A stretch of 64,000 nt of DNA from the NCBI GenBank assembly GCA_009193035.1, contig SWDT01000004.1, positions 434,001-498,000 of the forward strand, in the 5' to 3' direction. This DNA is from Halicephalobus mephisto. Taxonomy: Eukaryota; Nematoda; Chromadorea; Rhabditida; Panagrolaimidae. Shown here in pieces: positions 45,801-56,778 of the stretch. Positions within the stretch are counted from its first letter, which is position 1. The number at the start of each line of letters is the position of its first letter. Both the position numbers and the translations under genes were made by a program. The notes beneath the pieces are model-generated. The model searched no databases. It saw only the letters and a list, made by a program, of their open reading frames with translations, and was not told the origin of the DNA.

Positions 45801-48480
45801 CGAAACGTTTTCTTCGCTAGTAATGGGCAAAGTCTTCTCATTCCCATAGCCTTGGCGAAACGTTCTTATTGCCATAGATTGGCGAAATGTTCTTATTACT
45901 ACAAACTGGTAAAATTTTCTTATTACCATAACTTTGGCGAAACGTTCCTATTACTACAGCTTGGCGAAATGTTCTCATTCCCATAGCTTTGGCGAAACGT
46001 TCCTATTGCCACAGATTGGTAAAATTTTCTTATTACTTCACAAAAAAGTCGTAACTTATATCCCAGTAATACATAAAAATTGTCACTATTTTATTTTTAT
46101 TTTAATCAAAAAAGTCAAATATTCACGAAAAATGTAACGATTGTGTCACATTTTTGTTATATTTCGCAATTGATAAGAAGCCGAAAGTTACGCTTTTTTG
46201 TGCAGAGTATAAAGTCAAAAAAAAAAGTTAAATTAGTTAGAAAATTTAAAAAAGTAACTTGAGACAAGTTCAGTAAGGTAGAGAATAGGCAGCTGACAGT
46301 GACTGGAGCGGTCAGTGCTTTTTGAAGCCCTCTGGCATTCTTGGCTCGGTTGCGAAGGACATGGGCTTTCCGCCGGGGAAAGACCAATTTTGTCTTTTCA
46401 GCCCGCTTTTGCGAAATCACGAGAGGTCAAGCTGTGCAAAAAGCCCAGTCCGAAAATGGAAAAACTGGCAAATTCCCATGTTTTTAAAGTTTTTTTTCAT
46501 CCGAAAAATTGTCCCAAATTTTAAGGTGAATTTTAGTTTTTTTTTCAGAAAAATTACGAAAATTTAAAAAATAGCATTTTATTGAAAAATAAACAAACAA
46601 TATTCGTGGTGAGACCTGTGATTTTTAAATTTATGGGTTTTAAACAGAAAATTAATTTTTTTTAAATATTTTCAAAATTAATTTTTTTTAAAATTTAAGT
46701 TAAAATTTGTTTTTTTAATATTAAAATTAAAATTTACAATCGAAAAATAAGCAATATTCGTGGTGAGACCTGTGATTTTTAAATTTATGGGTCTTGAACA
46801 GAAAATTAATTTTTTTTAAATATTTTCAAAATTAATTTTTTTTTAAATATTTTCAAAATTAATTTTTTTTAAATTAAAATTAAAATTAATTTTTTTTAAT
46901 ATTAAAATAAAAATTTATAATCGAAAAACAAGCAATATTCGTGTCAGGATCAGTAATTTTTTATTTGAAAGTTCTCAAAAAAAATGTATTTTAGAAATTA
47001 TCTAGAATTGATTTTTAAAATAAAAAAATTCACAATCAAAAATCGAATAAGCAGTATTCGTGGTGGGATCAATTTTCTATTCAGCGGCTCTGAAATGGAA
47101 AAATGCTCCATTTTCAAAATAATCTAAGACTAGTTTTTTTTAAATTCAGGAACTAAATTCACGGCCAAAGAATAAATATATAGTTTTCGTGCCAGGACCA
47201 GTAGTTTCTTATTTACATATTTTTGAGAAAAAATATTTTTAAAATTGTTTAAAATTAATTTTTTTAAAAATTAAAACTAAATTTATAATCAGAAAGTAAG
47301 TATATAGTTTTCGTGCCAGGACCAGTAGTTTCTTATTTACATATTTTTTGAAAAAAATATCTTAAAAATTGTCTAAAATTAATTTTTTTAAAATTAAAAC
47401 TAAATTTATAATCAGAAAGTAAATATATAGTTTTCGTGCCAGGACTAATAGTTTCGATTTAAAATTTTAATGGTTCTATCACGGAAAAAATTGGTTCATC
47501 TGTAGCTTATAATTTTAGTTATACTGGTAATATTGCAATCACTATTAACTGAATACAACCTTCAATATATTGTATTCAAAGTGAGTACAATCGATGGCAG
47601 TGATTGAAATCAAACAAGATTGATTATAACTGAATGCAATCGAAGATGTTTGAGATGTATTTTCTCTTATAGGTAATTTGTGATCACCGCTAACTGAATG
47701 CAATCATTATTAACTGAATATAATCAATACATAAGAGTCTTATAATCCAATCTATTAAGGATTGCATTCAAAGTGAGTGTAACCAATGGCAGTGATTGAA
47801 ACCAAGCAAAGATTGATTATAACTGAATGCAATCACTATTAACTGAATATAATCAATATATAAGAGTCTTATAATCCAATCTATTGAGGATTGCATTCAA
47901 AGTGAGTGTAACCAATGGCAGTGATTGAAATCAAACAAGATTGATTATAACTGAATACAATCGAAGATGTTTGAGATGTATTTTCCCTTATAGGTAATTT
48001 GCGATCACCGCTAACTGAATGCAATCATTATTAACTGAATATAATTAATACATAAAAATCTTATAATCCAATCTATTAAGGATTGCATTCAAAGTGAGTG
48101 TAACCGATGACAGTGATTGAAATCAAACAAGATTGATTATAACTGAATGCAATCGAAGATGTTTGATTGCATTCAGTTAGTGATGATTGCAAATTACCTG
48201 TGTAATGATTCTTAAAAAACCCACCTGAGTTGAGAGTAGAAGTGGATCCGGTTTTTGCAGATGTTTTTAGAAAATTGGTTTTTGTTTCGAATTTTCTTGT
48301 TTTTTGACATTTTCCTTCAACTACGGTTTTCATCGTCTGAATTCTTGGAGATGTTTTACTTTCAGTTTTCTCCCGAGATCCGGATTCTTTGTCAGAAGCA
48401 GTCTTAGTCCTCGACGTTACGGTTGGTTTCTTGGGAGATGGAAGAGGAACAACAGGTATTTTTGGTTTTGTTATGACCAT
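39819..48480 (-). CDS. klp-7: Kinesin-13 microtubule depolymerase (KLP-7/MCAK type)
   Basis: Five exons join in phase: 48480-48225, 45609-45443, 43396-42606, 41649-40541 and 39889-39819, giving 797 residues. Residues 1-85 are Ser/Thr/Lys-rich. Residues 101-148 ([16 protein letters not shown] through [11 protein letters not shown]) match the conserved N-terminal domain of KIF2 proteins. A charged neck follows (about 268-305), then the motor from about 337: the KVD finger (376-378, [10 protein letters not shown]), P-loop [10 protein letters not shown] (about 427-436), switch I NMNSSRSH (541-548), switch II DLAGNE (571-576), and the KEC motif (603-605). KVD and KEC are kinesin-13 marks. The enzyme removes tubulin from microtubule ends at kinetochores and centrosomes rather than walking (family knowledge). 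The last exon encodes a basic helix ending RKRFKK. Symbol by similarity to C. elegans klp-7. Confidence 0.95.
39890..40540. repeat. Kinesin intron 4 with GGATTCTAGAA repeats
   Basis: From 40075 about four units of 80-90 bp with TAGTGGATTCTAGAATCTTC-type and CTCCATAAGAATTTTGGAAA-type parts; the remainder is AT-rich. Confidence 0.65.
41650..42605. repeat. Kinesin intron 3, AT tandem arrays
   Basis: A segment of about 170 bp is duplicated (41655 and 41830: ACTTATTTTTTAAATTAATT onward). From 42090 there are about ten 45-60 bp units with AAAAAGTTATTTTTTGATTT and AAATTATTTTATAAAAAAAG. Confidence 0.75.
43430..45300. repeat. Kinesin intron 2, palindrome-rich satellite array 2
   Basis: Units of 120-150 bp with ACAATATATCGATATATTGA (perfect palindromic core), TTAAACTAACATCAGCGCAT and CCAATTCTAATCTATAAAGT; about ten units between 43680 and 45290. 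At 43480-43640 and 44100-44480 there is a looser array of ATTCATTCACAAAAAGTTCC-type units. Related to the array at 24190-24760. Confidence 0.75.
45638..46212 (+). mobile_element. Composite MITE-minisatellite-MITE, copy 1
   Basis: A short inverted-repeat element (45641-45802, starting ACACAAAAAATTGTAACTTT) is followed by about nine 27-bp units of TTGGCGAAACGTTCCTATTA type, then a second such element (46035-46212, ending GTTACGCTTTTTTGTGC). It sits inside kinesin intron 1. The plus-strand frames through the minisatellite are by-products. Confidence 0.75.
46260..46520. other. Complex island in kinesin intron 1
   Basis: Non-repetitive, GC-balanced DNA (TTTCCGCCGGGGAAAGACCA). Two plus-strand frames are open for 69-81 codons, but no ATG, splice context or family is convincing. 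It could be an exon of a nested gene or regulatory DNA. Confidence 0.3.
46590..47460. repeat. Intronic repeat with GCAATATTCGTGGTGAGACC
   Basis: Seven units of 115-150 bp. The first have AATATTCGTGGTGAGACCTG, later ones TAGTTTTCGTGCCAGGACCA. They resemble the duplication at 12773, which also couples ATATT, CG and GGGACC words. Confidence 0.7.
47535..48205. repeat. Intronic 170-bp repeat with GATTGCATTCAAAGTGAGTG
   Basis: About four units with TAACTGAATGCAATC and its inverse GATTGCATTCA, so each unit can form stems. The array ends about 20 bases before the donor of kinesin exon 1 (exon end 48225). Confidence 0.8.
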
Positions 48481-48769
48481 TTTCGAAAAATTTGGAAAAC
48501 TTTAATAAAGTCGAAAAATAGCTAATTTTACAACAAAAGTCGATTGTAAACTGAAATGAAAAAATTCCAGAAATTGTCCCGAGGGCTTGAGACACGCAAA
48601 GGACTAATACCAAATGCATTAAAATTTCGGAATTCTTTGTTCGGGATAATCAGAAGGACCCATATCCGCGGGATAAATGCAATCACCTGTGTAGAATGGA
48701 TTAATCGGAAAATTTGCGTTTTCGGTTAATTTCTATCGAGATAAAAACAGAAAAAATATTAATAATTTT

Positions 48770-49345
48770 ATTCAACAACAAGACAGAAACAACCAATATA
48801 TATATTTTTGCATAAAAGACAATAAAGAATCTCATTCATTTTCTACAGTATTCTACAGTCCCTGATGCTCAGATTACTGCTTCAGGTCTTTTTTTCTAGT
48901 ATATTTTCCGTCTTAACAGTAATCGAATAATAGATAGGATTTCGTCGATAAAAAACTACTTAAGATAAAAATAGAAAAAATATTACTAATCTTTACTTAA
49001 CAATAAAACAGAAACAACCAATATATATCCTCCCATATAAGCCAACAAGGAATCTCATTTATCCTCTACAGTATTCTACAGTCCCTGATGCTCAAATTAC
49101 TGCTTCAGGTCTTTTTTTCTAGTATATTTTCCGTCTTAACAGTAATCTAATAATAGATAGGATTTCATCGATAAAAAACTACTTAAGATAGAAATAGAAA
49201 AAATATTACTAATCTTTACTCAACAACAAGATACAGATAACCAATATATATTTTTGCATAAAAGACAACAAAGAATCTCATTCATTTCCTACAGCATTCC
49301 GTATTCTTTTGTATTCAATCTATCTCGTCAGGTCCTTTTTTTCTA
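48770..49345. repeat. Tandem repeat between the GST and kinesin genes
   Basis: Three units of about 190 bp with CTACAGTATTCTACAGTCCC, TGCTTCAGGTCTTTTTTTCT and ATAGATAGGATTTCGTCGAT. Both flanking genes run on the minus strand, so this is the GST 3' flank and the kinesin upstream region. Confidence 0.8.
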
Positions 49346-49407
49346 GTCTACTTTTTTATCCTAATAATTTCATTCAAAATTATTAAAATTGAAATTTATC
49401 AAAGATT

Positions 49408-52291
49408 TTAGAAAAAATAATGGTTCCGTTGCTGGATGTATTCTTTAACTTTCGGAAGCTCGTGGACCTTCTGCTGGTACTCCATCAAGTCAGGATAGGT
49501 CTTAGAGAACTCCTCATCGACGATGTTGAAAGTGAATAACCAGTTAGCGATTAAGAAATCGGCCCAACTTAATCCGGAAGAATGAATGAAGTCGGATTTT
49601 GACTTCTGGAGGAATCCTTGAAAAAGTGGAAGATCTTTTTGGAAATTCGATCGAAGAACTGTTTCTTTCAACTCGTTCTGAAATCATCAAGGTTAAATTT
49701 TATATTTTAATTATATATAAAGTTTTAAAAATGAATCAAAGAAGCAAAAAATTAAAATTGAAAATTTAACTTGTTTAAGTTTGAAATTATATTGTTTGTA
49801 AATTTGATATAGTGAAAAATAAGATTAAAAGTAAAAAAGTAAAAAAAGTAAAAAAGTAAAAAAAAATAATAAAAAGTAAAAAAAAGTAAAAAAAAAAGTA
49901 AAAAAGTAAAAAAAGTAAAAAAAGTAAAAAAGTAAAAAAAAGTAAAAAAAAATAAAAAAAAGTAAAAAAAGTAAAGTAAAGTAGAGTTTTAAAAATCGAG
50001 GATTTGGAAACCAAACATAAACGTTTATTTGAAGTTTCTGTTTCGAACATTTATGTTTCAATTTTTTAAATTAAAACTTTGCAAAAAAAATTTATAATAC
50101 TGTAATAAAACCCATAGATTCTGAATCTAGAATCAGAGTCAAAATTCAACCTTCAGAATTCAAGATTCTGAGTTAATATTTATATCTGAAGGATTTATAT
50201 CCCAAATATTTATGTTTCAATTTTTTGGATTAAAATTTCACAAAAAAGCGTAACTTTTGGTTTCTCACAATTGTGACGATTGTGTTAAATGTTTGTCATA
50301 TTTCGCATTTTATGAGTATTTGACTTTTGTGAAGAAAATTAAAAAATAAAAGTGATTTATATTTGTTACTCACCCAAAAGTTACGTTTTTATGAAGTAAT
50401 AGGAAAATTTTACCAGTTTGTGGCAATAGGAACGTTTCGCCAAAGCTATGGTAATAAGAACGTTTCGCCAAAGTTATGGTAATAGGAAAATTTTACCAGT
50501 TTGTAGTAATAAGAACATTTTGCCAATCTATGGCAATAAGAACGTTTCGCCAAGGCTATGGGAATGAGAAGACTTTGCCCATTACTAGGAAAGAAAACGT
50601 TTCGCCAATTCTTCACATAAAAGCTTAACTTTCGGCTTATTAACAATTATAAAATCTAACAATCCTCATATTTTTACAAATATTTGACTTTTGTGAGGAA
50701 AATTAAAAAATAATAGTGATTTATATTTCTTACTCACCCAAAAGTTACAATTTTTTGTGTAGATACTTTCTTTAATATTTTAAAATTCCTTTTATTTTAT
50801 GTAAAATCAAATGAGGATTCAAAATTTCATGTTAATTTCCACTATATTGAAAAAATAGAAACATTTTAAAAAAATTTTAATTATAATTTTTCTAAATTTT
50901 GTTGAAACATCATCAATCTGCACACCGTTCGATCCAGAATTAAATTCTGCATTGAATGGTACACCACAAATTGGAATAAAATATCATCTAACTCCAGAAG
51001 GTCCGGATTCTGAAACTAGCTCCAGAAGCCATTTCAGACACTTTTTTCGTGATTTTATGTTTCATATAAGTCAAGGATAAAAATTTTTTGATATTTTTAA
51101 TCTGCATTCCTGATTTTACTGAGAAATATGTTATATAAAAATTTCGGGATCAGTGAATCCAAAATAACATGAGAATTAAGACGCCGTTGGAAAATAGTCA
51201 TCCTCAATACTTGGCAGTCTACAGTATAATTGTTGGATTGTGCGTGATCTATTTGAGCACAAGCCACACCGCGTTGGTCCCGAAAGGAAATACCCTGAGG
51301 ACCGACGAAATTTGTAAGATTGTTTTTTGGCGGAAATTTTAAAATTGCGCAATATTCGTAATAGAGTTGTGTTTTATCTCGTGCCTGAGGCCCCAATAAA
51401 GTTGTTCCCATATTTTTGTATCTACACCCGGATCTAAATTCCCCAGCGACGATCCAACAGTAATAAAAAAAATCCTAAATCTTGTCTGATTTACTTTTTT
51501 ATTTGTATATATTGTATTCGTTGTAAGTTTTCTTGTTATTTGTAAACTAATATATATCGAATGTACTTTTCCCGAGGATCCAACAGTTGCTATTTTTACA
51601 CAAATTATAAACTTAAAATTACTATAAAAACAAAAGAATTATTATTGAAAAAAACGATTTTTTGTTTTAGACAGTCACTGCTGAGACCGGTGGATCCAAA
51701 ACAACATAACAACTAGTATACTGTTGGATAATAATCATCCTCAATACTTGGCAGTCTACAGTATAATAAAAAAATCCTAAATCTCGTTTGATTAATTTTT
51801 TTATTCATGTGTACTGTATTCATTGTAAGTTTTTTTGTTATTTAAAAATTATTATTATATCGAATGTACTTTTCCCCGAGGATCCAAGAAAACACTTACA
51901 ACATCGCCTTCACATAATCCGTTAGCTGCTGCGAAATAAGGGACCAGTTTGAGTTTGAAGTCCTTGAAGGCATCAGCAATCATGTCGATTTCAGCAGCGT
52001 CCCAGTCGTTGTTTCCATAAAAACCGTGTTTTTTTCCGAAAAATCTCAAAATCGAAAATCCTTCGGCCAATTTTTTTCCTTCATAATCGATCCAAGGAGA
52101 TTTATGATTTGGCGATTCTGAAATTATCCATAAAAAATTTAAATTTGTAATTAAAAACCTTTAGTTCTTTCTTTCATGTCGTCGTAGCTGAAAGTATCGA
52201 CTTCGAAGTCTTCTCCGGCATATGTCAGGAGCATCTTGATCGGCTCAGCTCTGGCCCGGATCGGCAGATAATGGACGACAATTTTTCCCAT
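49408..52291 (-). CDS. Glutathione S-transferase, nematode sigma-like
   Basis: Exons 52291-52159 (ends AAAG|GTTTTT), 52117-51900 (after AATTTCAG, ends GTT|GTAAGT) and 49677-49408 (after GATTTCAG) join in phase to 206 residues, the usual length. The N-terminal thioredoxin-like domain begins MGKIVVHYLPIRARAEPIKM, with Tyr8 at the place of the catalytic tyrosine and ARAEPIK like the family GRAEPIR. The glutathione-loop part is diverged: the usual QS before the helix is replaced (KKLAEGFSILRFFGKKHGFY). The all-helical C-terminal domain includes GLSWADFLIANWL, where family members have the N-capping-box SxAD, and ends KVKEYIQQRNHYFF. Cytosolic GSTs conjugate glutathione to electrophiles or act as prostaglandin/haem-handling proteins. 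AG lies directly before the ATG, a possible trans-splice site. The changed glutathione loop may lower activity. Confidence 0.92.
49780..49985. repeat. Simple AAAAAGTAAAAA run in GST intron 2
   Basis: Strand-asymmetric run of GTAAAAAAAGTAAAAAAGTA variants. The Phe/Leu-rich minus-strand frames are spurious. Confidence 0.85.
50230..50768 (-). mobile_element. Composite MITE-minisatellite-MITE, copy 2 (inverted)
   Basis: Same organisation as copy 1 but in the opposite direction: a short element from 50233, a 27-bp minisatellite (50400-50610, TTTCGCCAAAGCTATGGTAA type), and a second short element ending TTTTTTGTGTAGA. Lies in GST intron 2. Confidence 0.75.
51090..51890. repeat. Repeat pair ending next to a GST splice donor
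   Basis: A segment with AATAGTCATCCTCAATACTT, GGCAGTCTACAGTATAAT and a terminal ATCGAATGTACTTTTCCCGA-GGATCCAA part occurs twice. In the first copy the parts are split by an insert (about 51160-51590); the second is compact (about 51690-51889). The second copy ends only about 10 bases into the intron from the donor of GST exon 2. Confidence 0.7.
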
Positions 52292-52299
52292 CTTCAATT

Positions 52300-52660
52300 T
52301 CGAAAAAAAAATTATTAGAAAATTTTCGAAAAAAAAATTATTAGAAAATTTTCAAAAAAAAAATTAAATGATTTTCGGAAAAAAAATTAAATGATTTTCG
52401 GAAAAAAAAAATTGAAAATTTTCAAAAAAAAATAATTCCAAAATTTTCGAAAAAAAAAAATTAAATGATTTTTGAAAAAAAATAAGCAGAAAATTTTTAA
52501 AAAAAATAATTAGAAGAATTTTAGAAAAAAAAATTAAATGATTTTCGAAAAAAATAAGCAGAAGATTTTTGAGAAAAAAAATAATTCGAAAAGTTTTTTG
52601 AAAAAAAAAATTAAATGATTTTCGAAAATTTTTGAAAAACGGTCTTTCGTCTTGAAAGAT
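52300..52660. repeat. AT tract in the GST 5' flank
   Basis: Units of 28-35 bp on TTAAATGATTTTCGGAAAAA and AAAATTATTAGAAAATTTTC directly upstream of the GST start. No TATA box is obvious within it. Confidence 0.75.
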
Positions 52661-52789
52661 CTCTAAAATTAAAACAAGTTTGTTCTTTTTCAAGTATGAA
52701 TGAACTTTCATGTTTGAAAAAATCGGAAGAAAAGAACAAAATTGATTTTCAAGGTGAAATTCTCGAGTGCAAGTGGAATTTTCACTAAT

Positions 52790-53360
52790 CAACTTGCACA
52801 AAAAATTGTAACTTTTGGGTGAGTAAGAAATATAAATCATCACTATTATTTTTTAATTTTCTTCACAAAAGTCAAATATTTGTAAAAATATGAGGATTGT
52901 TACATTTTATAATTGTTAAGAAGCTGAAAGTTAAGCTTTTATGTGAAGAATTGGCGAAACGTTTTCTTTGCTAGTAATGGGCAAAGTCTTCTCATTCCCA
53001 TAGCCTTGGCGAAACGTTCCTATTGCCATAGATTGGCGAAATGTTCTTATTACTACAAACTGGTAAAATTTTCCTATTACCATAACTTTGGCGAAACGTT
53101 CCTATTACTACAGCTTGGCAAAGTGTTCTCATTCCCACAGTCTTGGCGAAACGTTCCTATTGCCACAAACTGGTAAAATTTTCTTATTACTTCACAAAAA
53201 AGTCGTAACTTATATCCCAGTAATACATAATAATTGTCACTATTTTATTTTAATTTTCTTCACAAAAGTCAAATATTCACGAAAAATGTGACGATTGCGT
53301 AAAATGTTTGTTATATTTCGCAATTGTTACGGGACCAAAAATTGCGCTTTTTGTGCGAGA
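52790..53360 (+). mobile_element. Composite MITE-minisatellite-MITE, copy 3
   Basis: Starts GCACAAAAAATTGTAACTTT, has seven to eight 27-bp TTGGCGAAACGTTCC units (52948-53185) and ends GCGCTTTTTGTGCGAG. It lies about 500 bp upstream of the GST start codon. Very close to copy 1 over most of its length. Confidence 0.75.
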
Positions 53361-53399
53361 ATCTAAATCAACTTCCACTTCAGTGATCTTTGATGATTA

Positions 53400-54330
53400 A
53401 AATGGGTTTGCAAATATTCAAGTGCAAATGAAAATTCTCGTCAACCAACTTTAAAAAAGATCGAAATCAATTTTTACCAAGAACATTTTCAATAATCGAA
53501 ACACCGATGATGTCCTCAGATTAGATATATTTAGAAATGGAAACGGTAATTATCGCAAAATAATAAATCAAATGTCATAATGAAAGTCGCTGATTTTCAA
53601 AGCGATTTCGCTTATTTCTAAGCACAGGTATAAATTTTTGTCAATAAGTTTAAAAAAACCGAAAATAGTTGTTATTATGAAAGTCGCTGATTTTCAAAGC
53701 AATTTCGCTTATTTCTAAGCGCAGGTATAAATTTTCATCAATAAGTTTAAAAAAACTAAAAATAGTTCTTGTCATGAAATAAGTTTAAAAAACCGAAAAT
53801 AGTTCTTGTCGTGAAAGTCGCCGATCTTCAAAGCGATTTCGCTTATTTCTAAGCGTAGATATAAGTTTAAAAAAACTGAAAATAGTTTTTTTTGTGAAAA
53901 TTATTGATCTTCAAAGCGATTTCGTTTATTTCTAAGCGTAGATATAAGTTTAAAAAAATTGAAAATAGTTTTTGTCGTGAAAGTCGCCGATCTTTAAAGC
54001 GATTTCGCTTATTTCTAAGCACAAATATAAGTTTAAAAAAACCGAAAATAGTTTTTGTTGTGAAAATTATTGATCTTCAAAGCTATTTCGTTTATTTCTA
54101 AGCGTAGATATAAGTTTAAAAAAATTGAAAATAGTTTTTGTTGTGAAAATTATTGATCTTCAAAGCGATTTTGCTTATTTCTAAGCGCAAAAAATGGGAA
54201 TTTTCGACTTAAAATAGACATAAAAAAGATCGTTAACAGTTTTCGTCGTGAAAGTCCCCAATAATCAAAGTTAGTTCGCTTATTTCCCGTGTGAATGGAA
54301 TTTCGTCGCCAGAAGCAACGTAAAAAGAAA
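53400..54330. repeat. Satellite with AAGCGATTTCGCTTATTTCTAAGCG
   Basis: Nine units of about 80-110 bp with GTCGTGAAAGTCGCCGATCT and a hairpin-capable core, AAGCGATTTCGCTT. The word TTCGCTTATTT is shared with the tail units of the large inverted repeat. The short open frames here are by-products. Confidence 0.75.
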
Positions 54331-54499
54331 ATTAAATTCAAAGTAAAATTTTATAATTAAGTTTATTTTTCTATCGCCATTAGCCATCTGGTTACTGTAA
54401 GGTAAATTTATTAAAAAAGTTACTTTGTCGATGAAGTCTTAGAGGAAAAAATTAATCACATCAAATTTCGCAACAAAGGCTCAACTAAAATTTTTGTTT

Positions 54500-55245
54500 T
54501 TTTACTATACAACAGGTGCTCCCCTACGGCATTTTTTTTTTTTTATTTCGTAAGATTTATACTATTTTTTTCGTAATTGGATTAACCTAATATCTCAATT
54601 TAGTAGAAAAAATTCGAAATAAATTCAAATCAAGGAAGAACAAATGCCCTAAGGGGATAGTTCTGAGCTGATCATTTTTACTTTTTTATTTTAGTTTATT
54701 GAACTTCTGAAATGGTCCATTGATTAAGTAGAATAAAAATCAATAGAAAAAAAAATTTCGAAATAAATTCAAGACAAAGAGGAACAAATGCCCTAAGGGG
54801 ATAGTTCTGAGCTGATCATTTTTACTTTTTTATTATAGTTTACTGAACTTCTGAAATGGTCCATCGATTAAGTAGAATAAAGATTATTTTAAAAGAAGAA
54901 CTTCGAAACCAACTCAAATCAAGGAAGAACAAATGCCCTAAGGGGATAACTCTGTACAGATCATTTTTACTTTTTTATTTTAGTTTATTGAACTTCTGAA
55001 ATGGTCCATCAGTTAAATAAAATAAAAATTATTTTAAAAAAAGAACTTCGAAATCAACTCAAATCAAGGAAGAACAAATGCCCTAAGGGGATAATTCTGT
55101 ATAGATCATTTTTACCTTTTAAATCAGTTTATTAAGTATCTGAAATGGTCCATCAGTTAAGTAAAATAAAAATTATTTTTAAAAGAAGAACTTCAAAATT
55201 AACTCAAGACAGAGAGGAGCAAGTGCCACTGGGGCCAATCGCCGG
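54500..55245. repeat. 140-bp tandem repeat with AACAAATGCCCTAAGGGGAT
   Basis: Four to five units with GAAGAACAAATGCCCTAAGG, GATCATTTTTACTTTTTTAT and CTTCTGAAATGGTCCATC. The AAATGCCCT..GG word also occurs singly near 1002 and in inverse form at 29440 and 54525. Confidence 0.8.
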
Positions 55246-55289
55246 ACAGCCGTTGTTTTAATTGGAACCAAATAATCCACATGAACACT

Positions 55290-56775
55290 TAAATTAAATA
55301 CAATTTGGAACACAAAAAAAAACATTTTTTCCATTAGAAATTTAAAATTTTATTTTTTTGCTTTTTTACAAATTTCAAAATTTTTATTTTTTTGTAAAAT
55401 TTAAAACTTTATTTTTTTTATAAAATTCAAAATTTTATTTTATTTTTTTGCTTTTTTATAAAATTCAAAATTTTTATTTTTTTGTAAAATTTAAAATTTT
55501 ATTTTTTTTTTACTTTTTTATAAAATTCAAAATTTTATTAATTGTAAAAAAATTTAATTTCGTCATCGAGATTAGTTATTTCTAAAAATAAATTTTTTAA
55601 TCAAATTTGTATATTTTATTTTTATAAACTTATTATTTTTGAAAATTTATTTAATATTTAAAAATTTATTTAAACTCTTGATCTGAGTGATTTTAAAAAA
55701 ATAAAAAAAATTTTCGAAATTAAATATTTCTAATTTTTTAAATTTAATTTTTACTTTTTTATGAAATTTCGAAATTTCATTAATTTTTAAAAATAAAGAA
55801 AAAAAGTTTATTAAATTATCGATATTTTTTAAAATTCAATTTTTTATAAAATTGTGTACCTGATTTTTGATATTTGTTATTTTTAAAAAAAATAAAAATT
55901 TCATCAGTTTTTAAAAAAATTTAAAATTTTATTTTTAAAAATTAATTTTTTTTAATTTTATTTTTAAAAAATTTAATTTAAAAATATTTCTGATTTTGAT
56001 TTTTTAAAATTTAACATTTAATAATTATTTTTAATTTTGCTTAAAAAATTAAAACTTTTTTATTTTTGTAAAATTAAAAAAAAAAGTATTTTTAATTTTG
56101 CAAAAACTATTTAAATTTTTGAAAACTGAAAAATGGAAATTTTAGAATTCTTCAAGATTTAATATTTAATTTTTAATATTTTCAACGTTTAAAAAAATTA
56201 AAACTTTTTCATTTTTGTAAAATTTATAAAAAAATATTTTAAATTTTGCAAAAACTTTATTTAAATTTTTGAAAACTGAAAAATGGAAATTTTAGAATTC
56301 TTCAAGATTTAATATTTAATATTTTCAAACTTTAAAAAATTTGAATTTTTGTAAAATTTATGAAAAAAGTATTTTTAATTTTGCATAAAAAACTTATTTA
56401 AATTTTTGAAAACCGAAAAATGGAAATTTTAGAATTCTTGAAGATTTAATATTTAATTTTTAATATTTTCAACGTTTAAAAAAATTAAAAAATTTGAATT
56501 TTTGTAAGATTTATAAAAAAAATATTTTTAATTTTGCAAAAACTTTTTATTTAAATTTTTGAAAACCGAAGAATGGAAATTTTAGAATTCTTGAAGATTT
56601 AATATTTAATATTTTCAAACTTTAAAAAATTTGAATTTTTGTAAAATTTAAGAAAAAGTATTTTTAATTTTGCATAAAAAACTTATTTAAATTTTTGAAA
56701 ACCGAAAAATGGAAATTTTAGAATTCTTCAAGATTTAATATTTAATATTTTCAACGTTTGTTTTCAATTCCATTT
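55290..56775. repeat. AT tract passing into a 110-bp tandem repeat
   Basis: 55310-56090 is simple AT sequence (AAAATTTTATTTTTTTGCTT units at first). 56090-56770 carries six units of 100-125 bp with CTGAAAAATGGAAATTTTAG and AATTCTTCAAGATTTAATAT. Confidence 0.75.
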
Positions 56776-56778
56776 CAG

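Noticed and set aside
45759..46137. Plus-strand frames with repeated NWRNVFF / AKRSYYY-like units, also at 50446-50646 and 52943-53291
   Set aside because: By-products of the 27-bp minisatellite inside the composite mobile unit. The unit length keeps one frame open, but flanks are inverted-repeat elements.
48225..49408. GST and kinesin-13 as a nematode operon
   Set aside because: The gap between stop and next start is over 900 bp and holds a tandem repeat. Typical operon spacing is near 100 bp, and no second-leader context could be recognised.
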